The position numbers and the translations under genes are program-made. The notes under the pieces are model-generated. The model searched no databases. It worked only from the letters and a program-made list of their open reading frames with translations, and had not been told where the DNA came from. Positions 34,823 through 48,715 of a DNA stretch of 64,000 bases are shown piece after piece. Within the stretch, counting starts at the first letter, position 1; every line of letters begins with the position of its first letter. The stretch is from Diphasiastrum complanatum (Eukaryota; Streptophyta; Lycopodiopsida; Lycopodiales; Lycopodiaceae), in the NCBI GenBank assembly GCA_029204225.1, contig CM055101.1, positions 30,966,519 through 31,030,518 on the forward strand, read 5' to 3'.

Positions 34823-36190
34823 AAGGCTAGACTTTGTGCTAAAGGTTTTGCTCAAGTTTATGAACTTGATTATGAGGAGACTTTTGCTCCAGTTGCAAAG
34901 ATGGTATCAATTAGAATCATAATTTCTATTGCTTATTTTTTCAATTGGCAAGTTCTTCAATTAGATGTCTCTAATGCATTTTTAAATGGATATCTAGAAG
35001 AAGAGATTTATATGGATCATCCCATTGGGTTCATCCATGACAAAGACAAAGTTTGCTTGCTTTTCAAAAGTCTATATGGACTAAAGCAAGCTCCAAGGTC
35101 ATGGTATTCTCAACTTAACACCTTTTTTGAGTTACTAGGATTTAATCTTAGTAACTACGATCCTTCCTTATATGTCAAATTTTTTGATAAAGATATTGTC
35201 ATCCTTCTTATTTATGTTGATGATATCATTCTAACAGGAAGTTGTATCAAGTTAGTTGAGGAAACCAAGATTGCACTTGGAAAAGAGTTCAAGATGCAAG
35301 ATCTTGGAAAAATTCACTACACTCTAGGATTAGAGATTGAATTTCTTAATTATAAAGCTTTTGTATGTCATTCCAAATATTCTCTTTCAATGTTAAAAAA
35401 GTTCAGTATGTTAGATTGTAAGAGTATAGAAACTCCTATGGAGAAAAATGTAAAAGACCCTAACAAAGGTGATGAAAGATACTTCGTGGACATCACACTT
35501 TTTAGGAGTCTTATAGGCTCCTTAATTTGGCTCACAATAATTAGACCTGACATAAGCTTTAGTGTTCATAAGTTGAGCCAGGCTATGCAAAATCCTACTA
35601 TTTATCATTGGAAAATGGCCAAGAGAGTGCTTAGATATATATCTTCAACTTTTGAATATGGTTTATTGTATAAAAGTGAAGATTTTTCTATTGTTGGTTA
35701 TTCTGACTCGGATTTTGCAAGTGATAGAGCAGATCGAAAATCTACAAGTGCTTATGTCATATATCTTGGAGGAAACGTGATATCCTGGCTTTCCACAAAG
35801 CAAGATACTGTATCACTCTCATCATGTGAAGCTGAGTATAAGGCACTCACTACAACAACAAAGAAAGTGCTTTGGATCAAGAGGTTACTAATGGAGCTAA
35901 AGATTATCATGGAAGAGGATCTACCTATGATCATGTGTGACAACATTTCAGCCCAAGCCCTTGCCAACAACCCAATATTCCATGCAAGGAGCAAGCATAT
36001 CGAAGTTGCACATCACTTCGTGAGAGAGAAGCTCATTGGAGGTGAAATCTACTTGGAGCACATCGACACATCATCTTGTATTGCTGATATGCTCACAAAA
36101 CCTTTGAGCAAAAGTTCCTTCATCAAGCATAGAGCCAATCTTGGAGTAATACGAAGATCCATTGAGCTACAAGGATATGTCATTAAATGA
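34823..36190 (+). CDS. Ty1/copia RT-RNase H, 5'-truncated but open
   Basis: An uninterrupted frame (open from 34763; similarity from KARLCAKGFAQ at 34823). RT motifs: LDYEETFAPVAK, LDVSNAFLNGYLEEEIYM, LYGLKQAPRSWY and the catalytic pair YVDDIILTGS at residues 151-160 of the open frame. RNase H motifs: YSDSDFASD, SLSSCEAEYKAL, CDNISAQALANNPIFHARSKHIEV, then LTKPLSK. The first residues of a normal RT domain and all of gag, protease and integrase are missing. The RNase H end is very similar to that in the array at 42811-56989, which lacks RT. It cannot be an autonomous element. Whether it belonged with the gag at 28314 is unproven. Confidence 0.9.
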   Translation, partial: KARLCAKGFAQVYELDYEETFAPVAKMVSIRIIISIAYFFNWQVLQLDVSNAFLNGYLEEEIYMDHPIGFIHDKDKVCLLFKSLYGLKQAPRSWYSQLNTFFELLGFNLSNYDPSLYVKFFDKDIVILLIYVDDIILTGSCIKLVEETKIALGKEFKMQDLGKIHYTLGLEIEFLNYKAFVCHSKYSLSMLKKFSMLDCKSIETPMEKNVKDPNKGDERYFVDITLFRSLIGSLIWLTIIRPDISFSVHKLSQAMQNPTIYHWKMAKRVLRYISSTFEYGLLYKSEDFSIVGYSDSDFASDRADRKSTSAYVIYLGGNVISWLSTKQDTVSLSSCEAEYKALTTTTKKVLWIKRLLMELKIIMEEDLPMIMCDNISAQALANNPIFHARSKHIEVAHHFVREKLIGGEIYLEHIDTSSCIADMLTKPLSKSSFIKHRANLGVIRRSIELQGYVIK

Positions 36191-36575
36191 TGGATGGATG
36201 TGGTTCTACCTCGAGCTACCTCAAACTCTATAAATATGTGTAGCTCTCCTCATATTTAATGATGAAGAACCAAAGCTTTGTAGCTATCTCATGCCATTTT
36301 GGATCCACACATTTTTTGCTTGTTATCTCTCTATCTTTCTCTCTCTAACTCGTGTTGAGGCTAATGCTAATACACTGATATCTTGTACTTTTGCTCATTA
36401 TTGATTCATAGCTAGCATATTTTGATGTTTAGCATGCTAGATTGTGTTAAGCCATATCTTTTGAACTAGATCTTGTTAATCAATCTAGAATCAGGTTATT
36501 GTGCTAATCACAAAACTTAATTAGATCCATCATACTTGTGGACATTCCCCACACGTGTGAATTCTGAAAATTAAG
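36191..36575 (+). mobile_element. Copia 3' LTR-like sequence
   Basis: Follows the RNase H frame. Has TATAAATA at 36229-36236, a CTCTCTCTAACTCG motif near 36338, AATCAATCTAGAATC near 36480 and CCACACGTGTGAATTC near 36549, all in LTR order. The usual TGTG start and CA end were not found, so the borders are approximate. Confidence 0.6.
36229..36236 (+). promoter_or_regulatory. Candidate TATA box in LTR
   Basis: TATAAATA about 100 bases before the pyrimidine-rich CTCTCTCT motif. Confidence 0.45.
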
Positions 36576-41163
<4,588 letters not shown>

Positions 41164-41618
41164 TCAAAAGATTCTGTTCTTGACCTTGGTGGTAGGAAAC
41201 GGTTCTCGCCTCGCTACTAGATAGTAATAAGAATTGGTGCGCATGCAGGAGGGAGCTTCGAGATACCGTGCCATTGAGATCTTACTTTGCAGGAAGAGCT
41301 GATGACGCCAGAGAGGTTGTGGATCCAGGAGTTTGACTGCTCTTTTATGTGTCTGACACTGGTCCAAATCTGGCAGTATGTAGCCACCTCGCTCTTTTGT
41401 TGTTGGATACTTCTTTGCAAACTCCTGAGAGGCGCGCAACTCCTTGCTTGGTTCTGTGGGCGTGATTCGGTGCCGGATGTCAAAATATTGAAAAAATCTA
41501 TCTAATGTTGTGAGTAGGGGTCCTAAAAATGCCAAAGATGAATTAAGCTCTTTTGGCTTAGTAAAGACCCATCTTAGAATAAAATATCCAAGGTAGGTAG
41601 AAGTAGAAACTCGAGCTA
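41164..41618 (-). other. Unidentified antisense open frame
   Basis: A frame of about 150 codons on the minus strand directly abuts the outer copia 5' LTR, and its first codons read through LTR sequence. The non-LTR part contains LLTTLDRFFQYFD, RHRITPTEPSKELR and YPTTKERGGYILPD. I recognise no family. It could be a piece of a transposon or an old gene cut by the copia insertion. Confidence 0.3.
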
Positions 41619-41628
41619 CCATAGGAAT

Positions 41629-42086
41629 TGCCATTTGTACTTTGCATGTCACATTTAATGCATGAAAAGACTAGGTGGCACAATTAGACATAGTGAGGTG
41701 GCTTGAATAAGTCTAGATAGCTTGAGAGGTGGATTCATAACTCCAATTCAACTCAAAGTAGGAGAGTCCATGAATCTATATATATGTGATGTTCTCTCAT
41801 TGAGAAAATGATGAAATTTGTGTGTAATGCAAATTTGGAGGCAAGCTCTTTGTGCCCTCTCTCTCTACTCGAGTTTTGTACTTTCATTTTCTCTCTCTAG
41901 CCGAGTTGAGGCATTTATTGTGCTTAGTTTCATGTTTTGTTGACAGATCTTGCTTGTAACACAATAATATTTCTTGTATGATCAGTTCCATATTGTCAAT
42001 CAATGCTAGTCTGATCTTTATGGTACTATTGGGCTTAGGAGATCAAAAGTACATGTGTAGGGCATCCCACACGTGTGAATTCAACG
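41629..42086 (+). repeat. Outer copia 5' LTR
   Basis: TGCCATTTG...TTCAACG, the final A of the usual CA being G here. It has a TATA-like CTATATATATG at 41776, paired CTCTCTCTACTCGAG/CTCTCTCTAGCCGAG motifs and CCACACGTGTGAATTC at the 3' end. Primer site TGGTATCAGAGCC follows at 42087-42099. Confidence 0.85.
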
Positions 42087-42810
42087 TGGTATCAGAGCCT
42101 ACCTAGGATTTACAAGCAAATCTAATTAAAAAGTTTGCAAATTTGATCAAATTTCAAACTAGGAATTTTCTAGATTCTACTTTCTAGCTAGTTTGCAGTT
42201 TTCTGGTGATTTAGAGCTTCAAACCACTTTGAATGGTCCAGATCAGGTACCATACGGAATTTCAGGTGATGGCACGTGTGAAATCTGCCTATTTTCAGTT
42301 TGGTGGTTCTCTCTCACCTCAGATCCAAATTTCATGCAAATTAGTCCACTAGAAAGCTAGAAATGGTAGAATCTGATGCAATTTGAATCATGACAGTTGG
42401 ATAAGCCAATCAAAAGTTATAAGCTTTTGAAGAATCGTAGGTAGGGCACCTAGACCTGTGGAAAATCGTGAGTATACGTCATTTATTGCTTGAATGATCA
42501 CAAAATCATCCAGAAGTTGACTAATCTCATCTATATGTGATTTAGACAAAATTTATAGGTTCTAGGCAAATTGTTTCATACAAACAGATTGTATTTGAGT
42601 CAATTTGAACTTTTGCAATACTTCATCTTTTTTTATGATTCAAATCTTGTTTTAGAGAGATTGTCAAGCTAGTGAGATCTATCTCACAGTTTTTTGCTTT
42701 GTCTTACATAGGATTTGGTTTTTTGCCCTTGATTGGTTCCTATAGTGAGAAGATAAGCAATTTTTTCATCCATATTTATTGATTTCCATCATTCTTTATG
42801 ACTTGAATGG
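42087..42810 (+). other. Outer copia primer site and leader
   Basis: Starts with TGGTATCAGAGCC and runs to the inner insertion at 42811. It ends AATGG, which holds the gag start codon and is the left target duplication of the inner element. Confidence 0.85.
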
Positions 42811-43444
42811 TGTGAAGAATTGAAAAATATTATCTATGTTAGATATAGGGGTCTTATGTTTTTTTACATCAAGCATCTAGGTGTAGGATGTTGATAGGAA
42901 CAAATTTGGCATAGATGGCAAATTATGGATTTCCACTTGTAATGCCACTATTGAGCCAAAATAGAGTAAGAGGCTAAACTCGTGCCAATTAGAGTGTAGA
43001 CAAGTGGAATGCTTTTGTTTGATGAATTCTAAGAGGTCCAATTTAAGAGGTGACAAATTGTGGTCCAATCATAGTTAAGCATAGTGGTAGCTCGTGGATC
43101 TACTAGTATCATTGTACTTCTCATTTTGAAGCTATTTGATTTGGTGATTATGTGGATTTTGAGTGTTATTGGATTTCTAGCTTTCTCTCTCTACCCGAGA
43201 GCTCATGATGTTTTTTCTCTCTCTACCCGAGGAGAGCAGCTTGTTTTTACTTAGAATATTTTTTGAATACTTCCCACACGTGTGAGTGAGAGTTGGAAGT
43301 GATTGAATTCATGTACTAGTGTGTTTTTGCCATATGATCTAAGATTGATCTTGAATCTCAATCTAGTCTTGACCTTGGTGCATCTACACACCTTAGGAGA
43401 TCACAAGTACATGTAGTGGACAATCTACACGTGTGAAATCAACA
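42811..43444 (+). repeat. Array LTR1 (634 bp)
   Basis: TGTGAAGAATTG...AAATCAACA. It is 104 bp shorter than the others because a 33-bp minisatellite has one unit instead of four (near 43035). Contains two CTCTCTCTACCCGAG motifs and CCACACGTGTGAGTG. Followed by TGGTATCAGAGCC at 43445. Confidence 0.95.
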
Positions 43445-43457
43445 TGGTATCAGAGCC
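43445..43457 (+). promoter_or_regulatory. Primer-binding site, array copy 1
   Basis: TGGTATCAGAGCC directly after LTR1; identical sites follow LTR2 (47960) and LTR3 (52475) but not LTR4. Confidence 0.92.
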
Positions 43458-44200
43458 TACCTAAGGTTACCATGCATTTTGATCCATTTAAGTGAAAACT
43501 ATTCATCAATCTTGAGCTAGAAATTGTCAAGGCCCATTTTCCTAGCTATCTTGTTCAATTTTGGATCAAAAGAGATCAAAAGGACATTGATTGGGTCTGA
43601 CCTGGTACTGTATGGAATCAGGTGCTCAGACACGTGCGAGGAACATCCAATTTTAGTTTGGAAGTTCTCTCTCATGCTTGATCCATTTATTTTGTTTGAT
43701 AGCTTGTTTTGAAGCTATTTTAGTCTAGTTTCTGATGCAATCAGTTTCATTCCATTTGGTTGAGCCAATCAGAAGTTATAAGCTTTTGAAGAGGGTTAGG
43801 TAGGGCACCTAGACCTGGGTGGACACATTTGATTTGGTCAAGAGATTGCTTGGTTGATCCAAAATCACAGTTGTACGCTTACCAATCTCATCTATATGTG
43901 ATCTAGGCACTATTTTGATATCTTAGCCATTTTGTTTCATGCAATATCATTGTATTTGAGTCAAATTTGGTTTCTTAGTGTACTTCACACGTGCTAAGAG
44001 TTTTTTATCCTAACTTCGCCTATACTCCATCATTTGATGTGAAATAGATCTTGTTTTAGAGAGATTTGTGTAGCTAGTGAGAATCAATTCACAAATAGTT
44101 GCAAGATCTTTCATAGGAGGAGATAGTACTCTATTATTGGATCCTATTGAGGGTGTGTAGCAACATTTATTGTTCATCATTTGAGTTTTCTTCACTTCAA

Positions 44201-47200
44201 ATGTCTTCAATGGGTTCATCCTTGTTGGAACCAAGTGAAAGATTGTCCACTTCAAACTATTCAATTTGGAAAATGAGAATGGAGTCCATCTTGATCCTTG
44301 AAGACATGATGGACATAGTTTTTGGCCTTGAAGAAGAACCACAAGTTCTTCAAGAGATTCAAAAATACAAAAAGAGAGCTAGGATTGGTCTCCACTACAT
44401 TAAGATGAATGTCTCTAATGAGATATTGAGGGAGATAGGTACTTGTACAACAGCCAAAGAAGCTTGGGATTGTCTCAAGACTATCTATGAGGCTAAGAAT
44501 ACCTCTAGGCTTCTCACCCTTAGGAATCAAATCTTTCAAAGTAGCCAAAAGAGTTATGAGAGTGCATCTAGTTATGTTTTGAGAGTAAAAGATATTCATA
44601 GAGAACTTGCTTGTATTGGTGATTCCATCAATCAAAATGAGCTAGTTCAAGTCATTCTCAATGGCTTGAGAAGTGAATTTGATAACCTTGTCCAATCCTA
44701 TGCCATTAAGATGGAGCTACCAAGTTTGGAGGTTCTCCAAAGTGTGCTAATTTCAGAAGAATCAAGACAAGAGTACAAGCTCTTGAGGATGGACAAGCTC
44801 TCTCTCACTCATAATGATGGAAAAGCTCTCTTTGCCAAGGATAAGCACAAAGGGAGGAGCAAGAACCAACATCAACAATCCTCAAGCAAGGACAAAGTCA
44901 AATCCAAAGACAAAGATGAGGAGGAAGATGATTCCTTTAATGCTTCATCATCCAAGCTCAAGAAGAAGAAGATCAAGTGCTTTTATTGTGGCAAGAAAGG
45001 CCATTATGCCACCAATTGCTTCAAGAAGAAGAATAAACTCAAGCAAGCCAACATTACCAATGAGAAGGAAGACACTATTGCAAGTGATGGAGAGGGATCT
45101 CTTATGGTCTCTAGTTTCTCATCTACTCCTTTTAAGAAGGACAACCTATGGTATATTGATAGTGGAGCCTCTTCACATATGTGTAGCTCCAAGGACTCTT
45201 TCTCTTCTATTGCACCTTATGATGGAGTCAAGAAATCAATATACACAGCAAATGATTTTGAATGTCCTATTGAAGGCATAGGGAACATTCTCTTGAAGCT
45301 TGCATCCTCTAAAGTTCTTTCTCTCTCTAAAGTTCTTTATGTACCTAAGCTTACTAAGAATCTTATTAGTGTTGGCCAATTGCTTGATAATGGCCTTGAT
45401 GTAAAATTCAATGTTGATACTTGCACTATCAAGAAGAATGATGAGATACTTGCATTAGGATCTAGATTTGGAGGCATCTATAAACTAGATTCAAATGAGT
45501 ATGTGAATGCTTGTAATGTTGCTCTTGTGAACAAGCTCTCTATGGAGGAATTATGGCATAGGAGGTTGGGACATCCCAACTACAAATCCATGCTCTCTAT
45601 GATCAAAGAAGCCAAAGCTATTGGCTTGCCAAAGTCATTCTCCAAGAAGATCAAGCCTTGTGAGGCTTGTGCTATTGCTAAATCTCACAAAAAGCCATTT
45701 ACAAGATCTTATATCAAAAGCAAGCATCCTTTGGAGTTAATCCACTTGGATGTGCATTTCTCATCAGCTACAAGCAAGGGAGGAGCCACTTGTTTTGTTA
45801 CTTTCATTGATGATTTCACAAGATTCACTTGGATATATCTTCTTGCTTCAAAATCTATGGTGTTTGATCATTTCCTTATTTTCAAAGCTTATGTAGAGAA
45901 GCAATTCTCATTCAAGATTAAAGCTCTTAGAAGTGATGGAGGTGGTGAATATATCTCCGATAAATTTCAAGACTTTTGTGAGCTTGAAGGCATTAAAAGA
46001 GAGTTTTCTTGTGCCTACTCTCCATCTCAAAATGGAGTGGCCGAGAGAAAGAATAGATCTCTATGTGAATGTGCAAAATCTATGAGAATTGAGGCATCTT
46101 TTCCCAAAGATTTTTGGGAAGAAGCCATTTATTGTGCAAATTATCTTTGCAATAGGCTCCCACATATAGCTCTTGGAGGAAAATCACCATATGAAATCTT
46201 ATATTTGAAGAAGCCTAAGGTTGATCACCTTAGAGTTTTTGGATGCATATGCTTTGTCCATATTCCCTTGGAAACAAGGAAGCTAGTGCATGCAAAGGGA
46301 TCATGGTTGGATACTCATCCACCAAGAAGGCCTATAGAGACTTTATACTCTCTACTTCTCAAGTTATTGAAAGTAGAGATGTTGTCTTTCATGAAGATCA
46401 ACACTCATCTTTTGAAGAGGCCGAGATCAAGAAATCTATGGATGCATCACCAATTATTGATTTTGAAGACAATCATGATGTGATGGGGTCGAGATTTGAA
46501 GAAGACTCTCCTCGGATTTTCTCACCAAGAAGATCCATGAGAGATAGATCCGAGCCTAAGAGGCTCTCATATGTTGACAAAGGCAAACAAATGGATCTTG
46601 ATTCCACTAATTATGTTTTTTATGTCTCTCATGAAGAGCCAAAGAATGTACAAGAGGCACTCAATACCAAGAAGTGGTATGATGCCATGAAGCAAGAGTA
46701 TGATGCATTGATCACCAACAATACTTGGGAGCTTGTGGATCCTCCATCCAACAAGCATGTGAATGGTTGCAAGTGGGTATTTTGGATCAAGTTCAATCAT
46801 GATGGCACCATCAACAAGCAAAAATCAAGATACTATATCTCTCTCTTCATGTGAGGCCGAGTACAAAGCACTCACTACAACTACCAAAGAGGTGCTTTGG
46901 ATCAAGAGGTTATTAATGGAGCTAAAGTGCATCAAGGAAGATGATCTACCAATGATCAAGTGTGATAACATCTCGGCCCAAGATCTTGCCAATAATCCCA
47001 TATTTCATGCAAGAAGCAAGCACATAGAAGTGGCACACCATTTTGTGAGAGAAAAGCTTATTGGAGGAGAAATCTATTTGGAGCATGTCAACTCGTCCTC
47101 TTGTATTGCCGATCTACTCACCAAGCCTTTGAGCAAAAGTGCTTTCATCAAACATAGATCTAATCTTGGAGTTATATCAAGATCAATGCTCAAATCTTTA

Positions 47201-47203
47201 TAG
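44201..47203 (+). pseudogene. Copia gag-pol, array copy 1 (RT deleted)
   Basis: Likely start ATG 44201 (MSSMGSSLLEPSERL) by comparison with the gag at 28314, although the frame is open from 44147. Counted from 44147: gag to about 260, knuckle CFYCGKKGHYATNC 278-291, protease YIDSGASSHM from 336, integrase HRRLGHPNY near 471, C505/C508, and the DDE acids D535, D597, E633 (D-X35-E spacing correct). A frame change near 46300 moves the integrase C-terminus into another frame (GIMVGYSSTKKAYRDF). At about 46820-46832 the sequence jumps from KWVF...HDGTINK to QDTISLSSCEAEY, skipping about 1 kb of RT and early RNase H, out of frame. The RNase H end closes at 47203. Confidence 0.93.
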
Positions 47204-47205
47204 AT

Positions 47206-47221
47206 AATTTTTCAGGAGGAG
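47206..47221 (+). promoter_or_regulatory. Polypurine tract before LTR2
   Basis: TTTTCAGGAGGAG directly precedes the LTR start. The same sequence precedes LTR3 and LTR4. Confidence 0.7.
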
Positions 47222-47959
47222 TGTGAAGAATTGAAAAAGATTATCTATGTTAGATATATGGGTCTTATGTGTTTTTTACATCAAGCATCTAGGTGTAGGA
47301 TGTTGATAGGAACAAATTTGGCATAGATGGCAAATTATGGATTTCCACTTGTAATGCCACTATTGAGCCAAAATAGAGTAAGAGGCTAAACTCGTGCCAA
47401 TTAGAGTGTAGACAAGTGGAATGCTTTTGTTTGATGAATTCTAAGAGGTCCAATAGGATTTAGAGGTGGAACCATGTGAGGTCCAATAGGAATTTGAGGT
47501 GTGCTTGAATATAGTCCAATAGAATTAAGAGGTGTATGGATCAATGGTCTAATAGGATTAAGAGGTGAAAAATTGTGGTCCAATCATAGTTAAGCATAGT
47601 GGTAGCTCGTGGATCTACTAGTACCATTGTACTTCTCATTTTGAAGCTAATTGATTTGGTGATTATGTGGATTTTGAGTGGTATTGGATTTCTAGCTTTC
47701 TCTCTCTACCCGAGAGCTCATGATGTTTTTTCTCTCTCTACCCGAGGAGAGCAGCTTGTTTTTACTTAGAATATTTTTTGAATACTTCCCACACGTGTGA
47801 GTGAGAGTTGGAAGTGATTGAATTCATGTACTAGTGTGTTTTTGCCATATGATCTAAGATTGATCTTGAATCTCAATCTAGTCTTGACCTTGGTGCATCT
47901 ACACACCTTAGGAGATCACAAGTACATGTAGTGGACAATCTACACGTGTGAAATCAACA
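47222..47959 (+). repeat. Array LTR2 (738 bp), mosaic
   Basis: The 5' half matches LTR4 (GATTATC, ATATATGGG, full 33-bp minisatellite). The 3' half matches LTR1 (CCCGAGAGCTC, CACACGTGTGAG, CATGTACTAG). It appears identical to LTR3. Confidence 0.93.
47447..47580 (+). repeat. 33-bp minisatellite within the array LTR
   Basis: GGTCCAATAGGA-type units begin at 47447, 47480, 47513 and 47546, with a shortened one at 47577. The same block is present in LTR3 and LTR4; LTR1 has a single unit. Confidence 0.85.
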
Positions 47960-48715
47960 TGGTATCAGAGCCTACCTAAGGTTACCATGCATTTTGATCC
48001 ATTTAAGTGAAAACTATTCATCAATCTTGAGCTAGAAATTGTCAAGGCCCATTTTCCTAGCTATCTTGTTCAATTTTGGATCAAAAGAGATCAAAAGGAC
48101 ATTGATTGGGTCTGAACTGGTACTGTATGGAATCAGTTGCTCAGACACGTGCGAGGAACATCCAATTTTAGTTTGGAAGTTCTCTCTTATGCTTGATCCA
48201 TTTATCTTGTTTGATAGCTTGTTTTGAAGCTATTTTTGTCTAGTTTTTGATACAATTAGTTTCATTCCATTTGGTTGAGCCAATCAGAAGTTATAAGCTT
48301 TTGAAGAGGGTTAGGTAGGGCACCTAGACCTGGGTGGACACATTTGATTTGGTCAAGAGATTGCTTGGTTGATCCAAAATCACAGTTGTACGCTTACCAA
48401 TCTCATCTATATGTGATCTAGGCACTATTTTGATATCTTAGCCATTTTGTTTCATGCAATATCATTGTATTTGAGTCAAATTTGGTTTCTTAGTGTACTT
48501 CACACGTGCTAAGAGTTTTTTATCCTAACTTCGCCTATACTCCATCATTTGATGTGAAATAGATCTTGTTTTAGAGAGATTTGTGTAGCTAGTGAGAATC
48601 AATTCACAAATAGTTGCAAGATCTTTCATAGGAGGAGATAGTACTCTATTATTGGATCCTATTGAGGGTGTGTAGCAACATTTATTGTTCATCATTTGAG
48701 TTTTCTTCACTTCAA

